The notes under the pieces: model-generated
What the model was told of the DNA's origin: nothing
The model's database searches: none
The model's input: the letters and a program-made list of their open reading frames with translations, nothing else
From: Flaviramulus sp.
Lineage (GTDB): Bacteria > Bacteroidota > Bacteroidia > Flavobacteriales > Flavobacteriaceae
Direction of reading: 5' to 3'
Assembly: GCA_023255235.1 (NCBI GenBank)
Contig: JALRJA010000230.1
Location: 1-5,167, forward strand
Length of the DNA: 5,167 nt
Shown here: piece by piece, positions 1 through 5,167 of the stretch
How the letters are laid out: every line of letters begins with the position of its first letter
Numbering within the stretch: the stretch's first letter is position 1
Program-made: the position numbers and the translations under genes

Positions 1-2
1 CA

Positions 3-290
3 AAAGTGCTTCACTTTGTAGAAAACGTTCACGTGATTAAAGATAATTTATTTCCAGTACCACCATTGTTCCAATTAATTCAAGAACAATCAAAAACCGA
101 TTGGAAAGAAATGTATCAAGTATTCAATTGTGGGCATAGAATGGAATTGTATGTAGATCCCAAAATTGCCCAAAACATTATTGAAATTTCAAAATCATTT
201 CATGTAGATGCCAAAATAATTGGTAGAGTAGAAGCTTCAAAATCAAAAAAACTTACAATAAAATCAGAGTTTGGGGAGTTTAATTATTAA
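3..290 (+). CDS. purM: Phosphoribosylformylglycinamidine cyclo-ligase (AIR synthase), C-terminal 95 codons, 5' end outside window
   Basis: This is the C-terminal end of PurM, the cytosolic enzyme that closes the imidazole ring of AIR from FGAM with ATP in de novo purine synthesis. The frame is open to the window edge; the GTG at base 6 is an internal valine, not a start. The recognisable pattern is that of the Bacteroidota form: NVHVIKDNLFPVPPLF, then DWKEMYQVFN, then GHRMELYV (fragment residues 43-50, counting the valine as 1), a helix, IIGRVEAS (71-78) and a terminal VKSEFGEF-like beta strand. This corresponds to the AIR synthase C-terminal domain. The residue before GHRM is Cys where I recall Met in relatives, a minor variation. 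The DUF3078 gene starts 23 nt downstream with no terminator between them, so the two probably share a transcript. Some flavobacterial entries are labelled only 'AIR synthase related protein', but the fold assignment is not in doubt. Confidence 0.87.
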   Translation, partial: KVLHFVENVHVIKDNLFPVPPLFQLIQEQSKTDWKEMYQVFNCGHRMELYVDPKIAQNIIEISKSFHVDAKIIGRVEASKSKKLTIKSEFGEFNY

Positions 291-313
291 TTTTAAACCA
301 ACTTTAACAATCC

Positions 314-1273
314 ATGAAAAGCCATTTATTACTTTTCTTCTCTTTATTTTTTCAATTTTTGGTAGCACAACCAGATACCTTATTCTTAAAACCAAAGAAG
401 CAAAAATATGATGGTCCGCAATGGATACAAAAAAATAAAGCCTCTTTAGATTTAAATGAAGTAGCTTTTGTAAATTGGAATTCTGGAGGTAGTAACTCTA
501 TTTCAGGTTTATTGGGTTTAAGGTCTGAATATAACTATAAAGACCGATTTTTTGTTTGGAAAAATAATGCCCTAATAGATTACGGAATAAACAAACAACA
601 AAAACGTGAAACCAGAAAAACCGATGATTTATTTGAATTTAATTCAAACATTGGCTTTAAACCAGATAGCCTTTCAAATTGGTTTTACTCTGCACGACTA
701 AACTTTAGAACCCAATTAACAAACGGGTATCAATACCCCAATAAAGACAACCCCATATCCAGATTTTTGGCACCCGGATATTTATTTTTTGGAGGCGGAA
801 TGGAATATGGAAAAAACATTGATAAAATATCATTTTATTTCTCTCCTGTTACTTTAAAAGCCACTTTTGTATTAGATGAAAATCTTGCAAATGCAGGGTC
901 TTTTGGTGTTACACCAGCCATTTTAGACGATAATGGTAATATTATAAAACCAGGCGAACGTGTTAGAAAAGAAATAGGCGTTTTGGTAACCAATAGTTAT
1001 GAGGTTGAATTAATTCAAAACATAAATCTAAAACACATGGTGAGTTTGTATTCAGACTACATAAACAAATTTGGAAACATAGATTTAGATTGGAGAGTTG
1101 ATTTTGACTTTAAGGTAAATAATTTTATTAGAGCTACCCTAGGGTCTCACTTACGTTATGATGATGATGTGAAAACCACCAAACCTTCAGAAATAGAAGA
1201 GGAGTTTGATGAAGCAGGACCTAAAATTCAATGGAAACAGTTTTTAGGAGTAGGATTTGCTGTAGAATTCTAG
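314..1273 (+). CDS. DUF3078 domain-containing outer-membrane protein, function unknown
   Basis: This is a 319-residue exported protein. Residues 1-18 form a signal peptide: Lys2, a Leu/Phe-rich core, and a likely cut at VA|QPDT. The mature protein carries the DUF3078 hallmark around residues 48-63 (NEVAFVNWNSGGSNSI), then alternating hydrophobic/aromatic strands (FFVWKNNALIDYG at 79-91, WFYSARLNFRTQL at 123-135, KISFYFSPVTLKATF at 171-185). It ends in GVGFAVEF with a terminal Phe, the usual beta-signal for barrel insertion by the Bam machinery. An acidic stretch (EIEEEFDE, 293-300) precedes the last strand and is probably a loop. It is most likely a small beta-barrel in the outer membrane. 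DUF3078 has no established function that I know of. The gene lies 23 nt after purM and is probably read from that operon. The start at 314 is the one that gives the signal peptide. Confidence 0.85.
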   Translation: MKSHLLLFFSLFFQFLVAQPDTLFLKPKKQKYDGPQWIQKNKASLDLNEVAFVNWNSGGSNSISGLLGLRSEYNYKDRFFVWKNNALIDYGINKQQKRETRKTDDLFEFNSNIGFKPDSLSNWFYSARLNFRTQLTNGYQYPNKDNPISRFLAPGYLFFGGGMEYGKNIDKISFYFSPVTLKATFVLDENLANAGSFGVTPAILDDNGNIIKPGERVRKEIGVLVTNSYEVELIQNINLKHMVSLYSDYINKFGNIDLDWRVDFDFKVNNFIRATLGSHLRYDDDVKTTKPSEIEEEFDEAGPKIQWKQFLGVGFAVEF

Positions 1274-1313
1274 AATAATTTTAAAAAAAACAGTTTTTTC
1301 AACACCTTTTCTT

Positions 1314-1321
1314 ACTTTTAT
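1314..1321 (+). promoter_or_regulatory. Weak candidate -7 box for the DUF6588-like gene
   Basis: TACTTTTA at 1313-1320 matches the Bacteroidota -7 consensus TAnnTTTG except for the last base. No convincing TTG element sits 19-21 nt upstream. If it is used, transcription would begin near 1327, downstream of the ATG at 1320 and 14 nt before the ATG at 1341, which agrees with 1341 being the true start. The support is thin. Confidence 0.22.
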
Positions 1322-1340
1322 GGTGTTAATATATGCCATT

Positions 1341-2357
1341 ATGAAGAAAATAATACTACTTCTGTTGCTAAGCATAGCAACATTTAATTCTAAAGCCCAA
1401 AATGATATTGGCGTTTTTTTAGCTGCTGGAGTTGAAGATGCAAACCGTTTTGCAAATGATTATTTTGCACCAGCTACAAAGGGTTTAATGCACAGCATGA
1501 ATGCCAATTGGTTTAATACAGCCAAAATTAAGCCATTAGGTGGTTTTGAAATTTCAGTTATTGCCAATGCATCAACTGTAAATAATGACAATAAAACCTT
1601 TCAATTAAATACAAACAACTATAATAATATAGAATTTGTTCAAGGACCAAGTTCTCAAATGGTATCAACCGTTTTAGGAGAAAATAATCCGGCAATTATG
1701 GTTGAAATTGAATATGATGACCCTATTTTTGGTAATCAAACAGAACAAGTAGAGTTACCAAATGGTATTGGTTCTGAAAAAATTAATCTAATACCAACAG
1801 CCTTTATACAAGCTGCTTTAGGTTTGGGTAAAGGTATTGAAGTGAAAGCGCGTTTTGTGCCTAAAATTGTTACAGAAGATGTGTCTTTAAATATGTATGG
1901 AGCAGGTTTACAAATGGAGTTTACCCAATGGCTTCCTGCCGATAAAGTGCTACCTCTAGCCATATCGGGCTTAATAGCTTACACCCATTTAGATGCGTCT
2001 TATGATATAGTAAACTCTTCAAGTGTGGTTGGTGAAAATAAACGTGTAGAAAGTGATATTAATACGTGGTTATTTCAATTAATAGCTTCTACAAAATTTC
2101 CAGTAATTAATTTTTATGGTGGATTAGGTCTTATTAGAGGCAAGTCAGAAACTAATTTATTAGGAACTTACAGAGTAACTAACGGTGCATTAACATCATC
2201 AGATATTGTTAATCCACTTTCCCTATCAAGCAATGTGTCTTCTCCCAGAGGAACCATTGGAACAAAATTAAAACTAGGGTTTTTTAGGCTTAATGCAGAG
2301 TATCATCTATCAGAATTTAACGCCTTTTCTCTAGGAATCAATTTTGGTTTCAGATAA
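1341..2357 (+). CDS. DUF6588-like exported, probably outer-membrane protein, function unknown
   Basis: This is a 338-residue protein when started at ATG 1341. The frame is open from an ATG at 1320, but the seven extra residues (MVLIYAI) would precede a textbook signal peptide, so 1341 is preferred. The signal peptide is MKK followed by a Leu/Ile core, with a likely cut at KA|QND (after residue 19). The mature part opens with a short helical stretch (GVFLAAGVEDANRFANDYFAPATKGL, 24-49) followed by Asn-rich beta strands. Later Gly/aromatic strands (FIQAALGLGKGIEVKARF at 155-172, FPVINFYGGLGLIRG at 253-267, KLKLGFFRLNAEYHL at 309-323) and the ending FSLGINFGFR suggest a beta-barrel. The opening and the barrel-like tail resemble Bacteroidota proteins labelled DUF6588; I recall this from memory and have not searched it. 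The function is unknown. It is followed by two hairpins, the second a good terminator, so the transcript ends before mdh. Confidence 0.72.
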   Translation: MKKIILLLLLSIATFNSKAQNDIGVFLAAGVEDANRFANDYFAPATKGLMHSMNANWFNTAKIKPLGGFEISVIANASTVNNDNKTFQLNTNNYNNIEFVQGPSSQMVSTVLGENNPAIMVEIEYDDPIFGNQTEQVELPNGIGSEKINLIPTAFIQAALGLGKGIEVKARFVPKIVTEDVSLNMYGAGLQMEFTQWLPADKVLPLAISGLIAYTHLDASYDIVNSSSVVGENKRVESDINTWLFQLIASTKFPVINFYGGLGLIRGKSETNLLGTYRVTNGALTSSDIVNPLSLSSNVSSPRGTIGTKLKLGFFRLNAEYHLSEFNAFSLGINFGFR

Positions 2358-2364
2358 AAAATAA

Positions 2365-2387
2365 AAATACTATTATATTTAGTATTT
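2365..2387 (+). repeat. Short hairpin just after the DUF6588-like gene
   Basis: AAATACTA (2365-2372) and TAGTATTT (2380-2387) are a perfect 8-bp inverted repeat with a 7-nt loop, starting 7 nt after the stop codon. It is AT-rich and has no clean T-run after it. It may stabilise the 3' end or assist the stronger terminator 10 nt further on, but it is unlikely to terminate alone. Confidence 0.4.
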
Positions 2388-2397
2388 AATTATTTTT

Positions 2398-2430
2398 AAA
2401 AAGCATAAGATTTTGTCTTGTGCTTTTTTT
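2398..2430 (+). terminator. Intrinsic terminator after the DUF6588-like gene
   Basis: A 13-bp stem pairs AAAAAGCATAAGA (2398-2410) with TCTTGTGCTTTTT (2416-2428). It contains one U-G wobble and a TTTTG loop, and is followed at once by the rest of a seven-T run (2424-2430). It ends the DUF6588-like transcript and sits just upstream of the mdh promoter. Confidence 0.82.
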
Positions 2431-2458
2431 ATTAACCGTTTTTTAATTTGTAATTTTG
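2428..2458 (+). promoter_or_regulatory. Candidate promoter for mdh
   Basis: TAATTTTG at 2451-2458 is an exact match to the Bacteroidota -7 consensus TAnnTTTG. The upstream element is poor: only a T-run (TTT at 2428-2430) sits at 20-nt spacing, with no TTG. Transcription would start near 2465, just beyond the upstream terminator, leaving an AT-rich leader of about 70 nt before the ATG at 2537. I see no riboswitch-like structure in that leader. Confidence 0.55.
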
Positions 2459-2536
2459 CATCACTAAAATCATAAAAATCACACTTTTAAAAGGTGGTGT
2501 TTTATCTATAAAAAAACAATAAATAAATATAAAAAA

Positions 2537-3463
2537 ATGAAAGTAACAGTTGTAGGAGCAGGAGCAGTAGGTGCAAGTTGTGCAGAGTATATTGCTATTA
2601 AAAATTTTGCTTCAGAAGTGGTCTTGTTAGATATTAAAGAAGGCTATGCAGAAGGAAAAGCTATGGACTTAATGCAATGTGCATCTTTAAATGGTTTTGA
2701 TACAAAAATAACAGGAATTACAAATGATTACAGTAAAACAGCAAATAGCGATATTTGTGTTATTACATCAGGAATTCCTAGAAAACCAGGAATGACCCGT
2801 GAAGAATTGATTGGTATTAACGCAGGTATTGTTAAATCTGTAACAACAAGTTTAGTTGAGCATTCACCTAACACGGTTCTTATTGTGGTTAGTAATCCTA
2901 TGGATACCATGACCTATTTAACACATAAAGCCACTAAATTACCAAAAAATAGAATTATTGGTATGGGTGGTGCCTTAGATTCTGCACGCTTTAAATACAG
3001 GTTAGCCGAAGCTTTAGAAGCTCCCATAAGCGATGTAGACGGTATGGTAATTGGCGGACACAGTGATACCGGTATGGTGCCATTAATTGCTCACGCTACC
3101 AGAAATAGTGTGAAAGTATCAGAATTTTTATCTCAAGAACGCTTACAGCAAGTAGCTGAAGATACCAAAGTTGGTGGTGCAACACTTACTAAATTATTAG
3201 GAACATCGGCTTGGTATGCACCTGGAGCAGCAGTAAGTGCTCTAGTTCAAGCTATTGCATGCGACCAAAAGAAAATGTTTCCATGTTCAACCATGTTAGA
3301 GGGAGATTATAACTTAAACGATATCTGTATAGGTGTACCAGTTATTATAGGAAGAAATGGCATAGAACGCATTGTTGATATTGAACTTAGTGATGCTGAA
3401 AAAGCCCACATGCAAGCCAGTGCTGAGGGTGTTAGAAAAACCAATGATTTGTTAGAACTTTAA
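2537..3463 (+). CDS. mdh: NAD-dependent malate dehydrogenase (LDH-like, MDH type 3)
   Basis: This cytosolic TCA-cycle enzyme interconverts malate and oxaloacetate with NAD. At 308 residues it is close to the usual ~310 for this class and appears complete. An N-terminal Rossmann fold has GAGAVG at 7-12 and Asp32 at the end of the second strand, the position that favours NAD over NADP. The active-site loop SGIPRKPGMTR (78-88) carries Arg82 and Arg88; Arg82 is at the position (102 in LDH numbering) where lactate dehydrogenases have Gln, so the substrate is malate. Asn120 sits in VSNPMD. The Asp148/Arg151 pair lies in GGALDSARF, and His175 in GGHSDTG is the catalytic base partner. The GGALDSARF variant, rather than GVLDSARF, fits the Bacteroidota branch as I remember it. 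The gene has its own promoter and a strong terminator, so it is probably monocistronic. The start at 2537 places the Rossmann motif correctly. Confidence 0.95.
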   Translation: MKVTVVGAGAVGASCAEYIAIKNFASEVVLLDIKEGYAEGKAMDLMQCASLNGFDTKITGITNDYSKTANSDICVITSGIPRKPGMTREELIGINAGIVKSVTTSLVEHSPNTVLIVVSNPMDTMTYLTHKATKLPKNRIIGMGGALDSARFKYRLAEALEAPISDVDGMVIGGHSDTGMVPLIAHATRNSVKVSEFLSQERLQQVAEDTKVGGATLTKLLGTSAWYAPGAAVSALVQAIACDQKKMFPCSTMLEGDYNLNDICIGVPVIIGRNGIERIVDIELSDAEKAHMQASAEGVRKTNDLLEL

Positions 3464-3477
3464 TATTTATAGTTTTA
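3448..3477 (+). promoter_or_regulatory. Weak candidate promoter at the mdh 3' end, possibly for the 202-residue gene
   Basis: TTTG (3448-3451) and TAGTTTTA (3470-3477) are 18 nt apart. The latter matches TAnnTTTG except for the last base. If it is real, the transcript would start near 3484 and carry the 3490-3517 hairpin in its leader, before the ATG at 3534. The match is weak in an AT-rich region and could be chance. Confidence 0.25.
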
Positions 3478-3489
3478 AAAGATATTTAT

Positions 3490-3522
3490 ATAAAGACTGT
3501 AGAAATACAGTCTTTATTTTTT
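3490..3522 (+). terminator. Strong intrinsic terminator after mdh
   Basis: A perfect 12-bp stem pairs ATAAAGACTGTA (3490-3501) with TACAGTCTTTAT (3506-3517). It is closed by a GAAA tetraloop (3502-3505) and followed by a T-run (3517-3522). It lies 26 nt after the mdh stop. The next gene's ATG is only 11 nt past the T-run, an unusually tight arrangement. Confidence 0.87.
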
Positions 3523-3533
3523 ATATTTAACCC

Positions 3534-4142
3534 ATGTTAAAAAAATGGCACATAAGTGTTTTAATTATTATGGTAACCTTGCTTGGAATTTTTTCTCAGC
3601 AACAAACACTTTTACCTAACCAAGAAATTGTATTACAATTTACAAATAACAAAGTAACTGCTCAAGAAATTAAAAGCACTATAGCTAGTGTGAAACTACA
3701 ATTACAAAATTTAGGAGCAAACAACATTCAAGTAAAAAAAACTAAACAGAATAACCTAAAAATAACTTATTACAGCGATATAGATGTTGCTAGTATAAAA
3801 GAAACCTTTTCAAAAGAAGAACAAATAGACCTTGGATTTAACAAGCAACATCATAGCACTAATGAGATTCCTTTAAATGAAATTACCATTAGTTATAACC
3901 TTGATTTTTGTGAAATTCAAAATAAAAATAATGGTGATTGGAACTTAAACGGAGTTACTATACAAGCCTTTGATACTAAAAGCGACCGGTTTTTTGAGCC
4001 AAACACCTATTCATTTATAAACCATAAAAAATTAGATAATATTGTTATAAAACTTACCCTTAAAGTTTGTAGAAATATTGTATTCACTATACAAAACACA
4101 TCTAAAAGTATTCCTCAAGTAAGAGCAGGACCTATTAGCTAA
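3534..4142 (+). CDS. Unrecognised 202-residue membrane-anchored or exported protein upstream of secDF
   Basis: I do not recognise a named family. Residues 7-20 (ISVLIIMVTLLGIF) after MLKKWH form one hydrophobic segment. SQQQ follows, so it is either a cleaved signal peptide or an uncleaved anchor with the rest in the periplasm. Residues 30-95 read as strand (EIVLQF), helix (TAQEIKSTIASVKLQLQNLG), strand (IQVKKT), strand (NLKITYY), then DVASIKETF helix. This order matches the SecD P1 head region encoded just downstream (SecD 192-240) and is a loose, pattern-level resemblance only. The second half is beta-rich and holds the only two cysteines, Cys126 (LDFCEI) and Cys179 (LKVCRN), which could form a disulfide. 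The tail is SIPQVRAGPIS. It starts 11 nt after a terminator and ends 192 nt before secDF. Codon use looks like its neighbours, with no sign of recent transfer. It is a real gene by length, signal segment and composition. Confidence 0.7.
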   Translation: MLKKWHISVLIIMVTLLGIFSQQQTLLPNQEIVLQFTNNKVTAQEIKSTIASVKLQLQNLGANNIQVKKTKQNNLKITYYSDIDVASIKETFSKEEQIDLGFNKQHHSTNEIPLNEITISYNLDFCEIQNKNNGDWNLNGVTIQAFDTKSDRFFEPNTYSFINHKKLDNIVIKLTLKVCRNIVFTIQNTSKSIPQVRAGPIS

Positions 4143-4144
4143 AA

Positions 4145-4171
4145 AGGCTTTATATAATTATATATAAGCCT
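4145..4171. repeat. Hairpin after the 202-residue gene, no + strand U-tract
   Basis: AGGCTT (4145-4150) pairs with AAGCCT (4166-4171). The stem can extend by five more A-T pairs past a bulged T at 4151, leaving an ATTA loop. On the + strand the sequence after it is TAAAAATT, so it lacks the T-run of a standard terminator. On the - strand it is followed by TTTTT, but no - strand gene is present to use it. It may protect the 3' end of the upstream mRNA or be a weak terminator. Confidence 0.4.
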
Positions 4172-4249
4172 AAAAATTAAAAGAAAAGCATCACTTTTAA
4201 TTACCTTTCATCAATTAAGAAAACACAAAAATTTAATTCAAAATAAAAA

Positions 4250-4280
4250 TTGTCAAATTATAAGGTAAATTCTATATTTG
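4250..4280 (+). promoter_or_regulatory. Promoter for secDF
   Basis: TTG (4250-4252) and TATATTTG (4273-4280) are separated by 20 nt. The second element is an exact match to TAnnTTTG and the spacing fits the Bacteroidota primary-sigma promoter. Transcription would begin near 4287, giving a leader of about 48 nt before the ATG at 4335. This is the best-formed promoter in the window. Confidence 0.72.
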
Positions 4281-4318
4281 CTTGCCCAAAAAATTTTGGA
4301 TATTAACAAAATTTGACA
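4251..4318. repeat. 9-nt inverted repeat flanking the secDF core promoter
   Basis: TGTCAAATT (4251-4259) and its exact reverse complement AATTTGACA (4310-4318) are 50 nt apart. The left arm overlaps the -33 TTG and the right arm lies in the leader, 16 nt before the start codon. The pair could be operator half-sites, but a 9-nt match in AT-rich DNA could also arise by chance. Confidence 0.35.
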
Positions 4319-4334
4319 TTAAAAAACACAGAAA

Positions 4335-5072
4335 ATGCAAAACAAAGGACTAGTAAAGTTATTTGCACTTTTGTTTGGTTTGGTAAGTATTTATCAATTA
4401 TCATTCACATTCAAAGCAAATCAAATTGAAAAAACTGCGGAAGAAATTGCCATTAATAAAATTGCAGATACAGAAGATGATTATCGTGCCAAACGCAGCC
4501 AAGAAGAAGCCAACTATTTACAAGCAATAGAAACAGATACCGTTTTTAATATAGGTATAGCAAAATTTACTTATAATGAAGTGAAAGCCAAAGCAATGAA
4601 TCTAGGTCTTGACCTAAAAGGTGGTATTAATGTTATTCTTCAAGTAAGTGTAAAAGACATTTTAAAAGGCTTAGCAAACAACACCAAAGACCCCGTTTTT
4701 AATAAAGCTTTAGAAGACGCAACAGAACTTCAAAAAAATAGCCAGAATACATATTTAGAAGATTTCTTTATAGCTTTTGATAACATTAAAGGTGATACAA
4801 AATTAGCATCTCCCGATATATTTTACACAAAAGAATTAGATGGAGAAATTGAAGGAAGCATGACTGATGATGAGGTAAAAAGTATTATTAGTACTAAAAT
4901 AGATGAATCTATTGTATCTGCTTTTGAAGTATTACGTAAACGTATTGATGAGTTTGGTGTAACGTCACCAAGCATTCAACGGTTAGGAACATCCGGAAGA
5001 ATTTTAGTAGAATTACCAGGTGTTAAAGATGTAGAGCGTGCCACAGGATTATTACAAAGATACTGGTGGTGA
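4335..5072 (+). CDS. secDF: Protein translocase subunit SecDF, N-terminal fragment ending in an abnormal junction
   Basis: SecDF is the inner-membrane, proton-driven partner of SecYEG that pulls exported proteins into the periplasm; in Bacteroidota SecD and SecF are fused into one protein of roughly 1000 residues. Here only 245 codons are present. Residues 5-26 are the first membrane helix. A charged linker (27-75, Glu/Lys/Ala-rich) is typical of flavobacteria. LGLDLKGG (90-97) is the conserved D1 motif. Residues 192-232 are the P1 head core, with LRKRIDEFGVTSPSIQR and ILVELPGVKD. The match is good through GLLQ (Gln241). Relatives continue with STAQLEFW, but here RYWW and a TGA follow. The rest of P1, the other eleven membrane helices and all of SecF are absent, so this product could not work. 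A genuine truncation of such an important gene is unlikely; an assembly join is more likely. The start at 4335 fits the promoter and gives the family's usual N-terminus. Confidence 0.88.
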   Translation: MQNKGLVKLFALLFGLVSIYQLSFTFKANQIEKTAEEIAINKIADTEDDYRAKRSQEEANYLQAIETDTVFNIGIAKFTYNEVKAKAMNLGLDLKGGINVILQVSVKDILKGLANNTKDPVFNKALEDATELQKNSQNTYLEDFFIAFDNIKGDTKLASPDIFYTKELDGEIEGSMTDDEVKSIISTKIDESIVSAFEVLRKRIDEFGVTSPSIQRLGTSGRILVELPGVKDVERATGLLQRYWW

Positions 5073-5167
5073 AGAATGGGAATTGTTTGGTGAAGGTAAA
5101 AAACAAATCACAGGTATTCCAATGCACGAAATAGGAATCCACTTAGAAGGTGGTATCAACCTTGCAG
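5047..5167 (+). CDS. Unidentified coding-like fragment, 3' end outside window
   Basis: From 5035 (after a TAG at 5032-5034) a + strand frame, shifted +1 from secDF, stays open to the window end. From 5047 it reads DYYKDTGGEEWELFGEG, then KKQITGIPMHEIGIHLEGG, then INLA. The mix of Gly, Glu and Lys with alternating hydrophobics and a normal codon pattern looks like real cytosolic or globular protein. The other two + frames contain stops or poor sequence (5072 and 5134), and the reverse frames read as Pro/Ser/Cys-rich shadow. It does not resemble the SecDF continuation, so a simple frameshift within secDF does not explain it. I do not recognise the family. No start codon or promoter sits close before it, so it is probably the interior of a gene whose beginning is elsewhere, joined here near 5046-5059. 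Confidence 0.45.

Noticed and set aside
1281..1300. A-run and T-run (AAAAAAAACAGTTTTTTC) after the DUF3078 gene as a terminator
   Set aside because: The stem is pure A-T with a loop too small to form well and no GC clamp, so it is not credible as an intrinsic terminator.
1320..1340. ATG at 1320 as start of the DUF6588-like gene
   Set aside because: It adds MVLIYAI before a textbook MKK signal peptide and may lie within the -7 box; 1341 is the better start.
1736..1963. 75-codon open frame on the - strand
   Set aside because: It lies wholly inside the DUF6588-like gene in antisense, has Pro/Ser/Ile-rich shadow composition, and no promoter or signal of its own.
2483..2501. CACTTTTAAAAGGTG-like dyad in the mdh leader as a regulatory hairpin
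   Set aside because: It has a bulge and no loop around the TTTTAAAA core, and is too weak to support a riboswitch or operator call.
2728..2910. 60-codon open frame on the - strand
   Set aside because: It is antisense to conserved mdh motifs including the active-site loop, so it is a shadow of mdh.
5058..5167. Simple one-base frameshift within an otherwise normal secDF
   Set aside because: None of the three + frames after 5057 reads like the expected SecDF continuation (STAQLEFW and onward), so restoring frame would not restore the family match.
1..5167. CRISPR array, tRNA or rRNA genes, insertion sequence, phage or defence genes
   Set aside because: I saw no regular spaced repeats, cloverleaf-like sequences, transposase motifs or terminal repeats; the gene content is housekeeping and envelope proteins.

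Overview
The window looks like chromosomal DNA from a Flavobacteriaceae member (phylum Bacteroidota). The DNA is AT-rich, every gene is on the + strand, purine-rich Shine-Dalgarno sites are absent before the starts, and two intergenic regions carry a TAnnTTTG box of the Bacteroidota primary-sigma promoter. The protein content agrees: a Bacteroidota-type PurM C-terminus, a DUF3078 outer-membrane protein, a DUF6588-like outer-membrane protein, a GGALDSARF-type malate dehydrogenase, and a SecDF start with the extended N-terminal linker seen in flavobacteria. This phylum assignment is inferred from remembered family features, not from a search.

Layout. (1) Bases 3-290 are the last 95 codons of purM (purine synthesis). 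A DUF3078 protein follows after only 23 nt, so the two are probably co-transcribed. (2) Bases 1341-2357 encode a second exported, probably beta-barrel protein (DUF6588-like), followed by two hairpins, the second a good intrinsic terminator. (3) Malate dehydrogenase (2537-3463) has its own promoter and a strong terminator, and so looks monocistronic. (4) Only 11 nt after that terminator's T-run starts an unrecognised 202-residue protein with one N-terminal membrane segment or signal peptide. (5) A well-formed promoter at 4250-4280, inside a 9-nt inverted repeat, drives the start of secDF at 4335. (6) secDF is intact in sequence through about residue 241. It then stops matching the family, hits a stop at 5070-5072, and gives way to an open, coding-like frame of unknown identity that runs off the window end.

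How the genes work together. Most of this is housekeeping: purine synthesis, the TCA cycle and protein export, interleaved with two envelope proteins of unknown function. No defence system, CRISPR array, mobile element, RNA gene or new multi-gene system is visible. The two places worth a second look are the abrupt SecDF junction near 5046-5059, which an assembly chimera at a contig end would explain most simply, and the 202-residue protein upstream of secDF. Part of that protein lines up loosely with the SecD P1 head, so it may belong functionally with SecDF.
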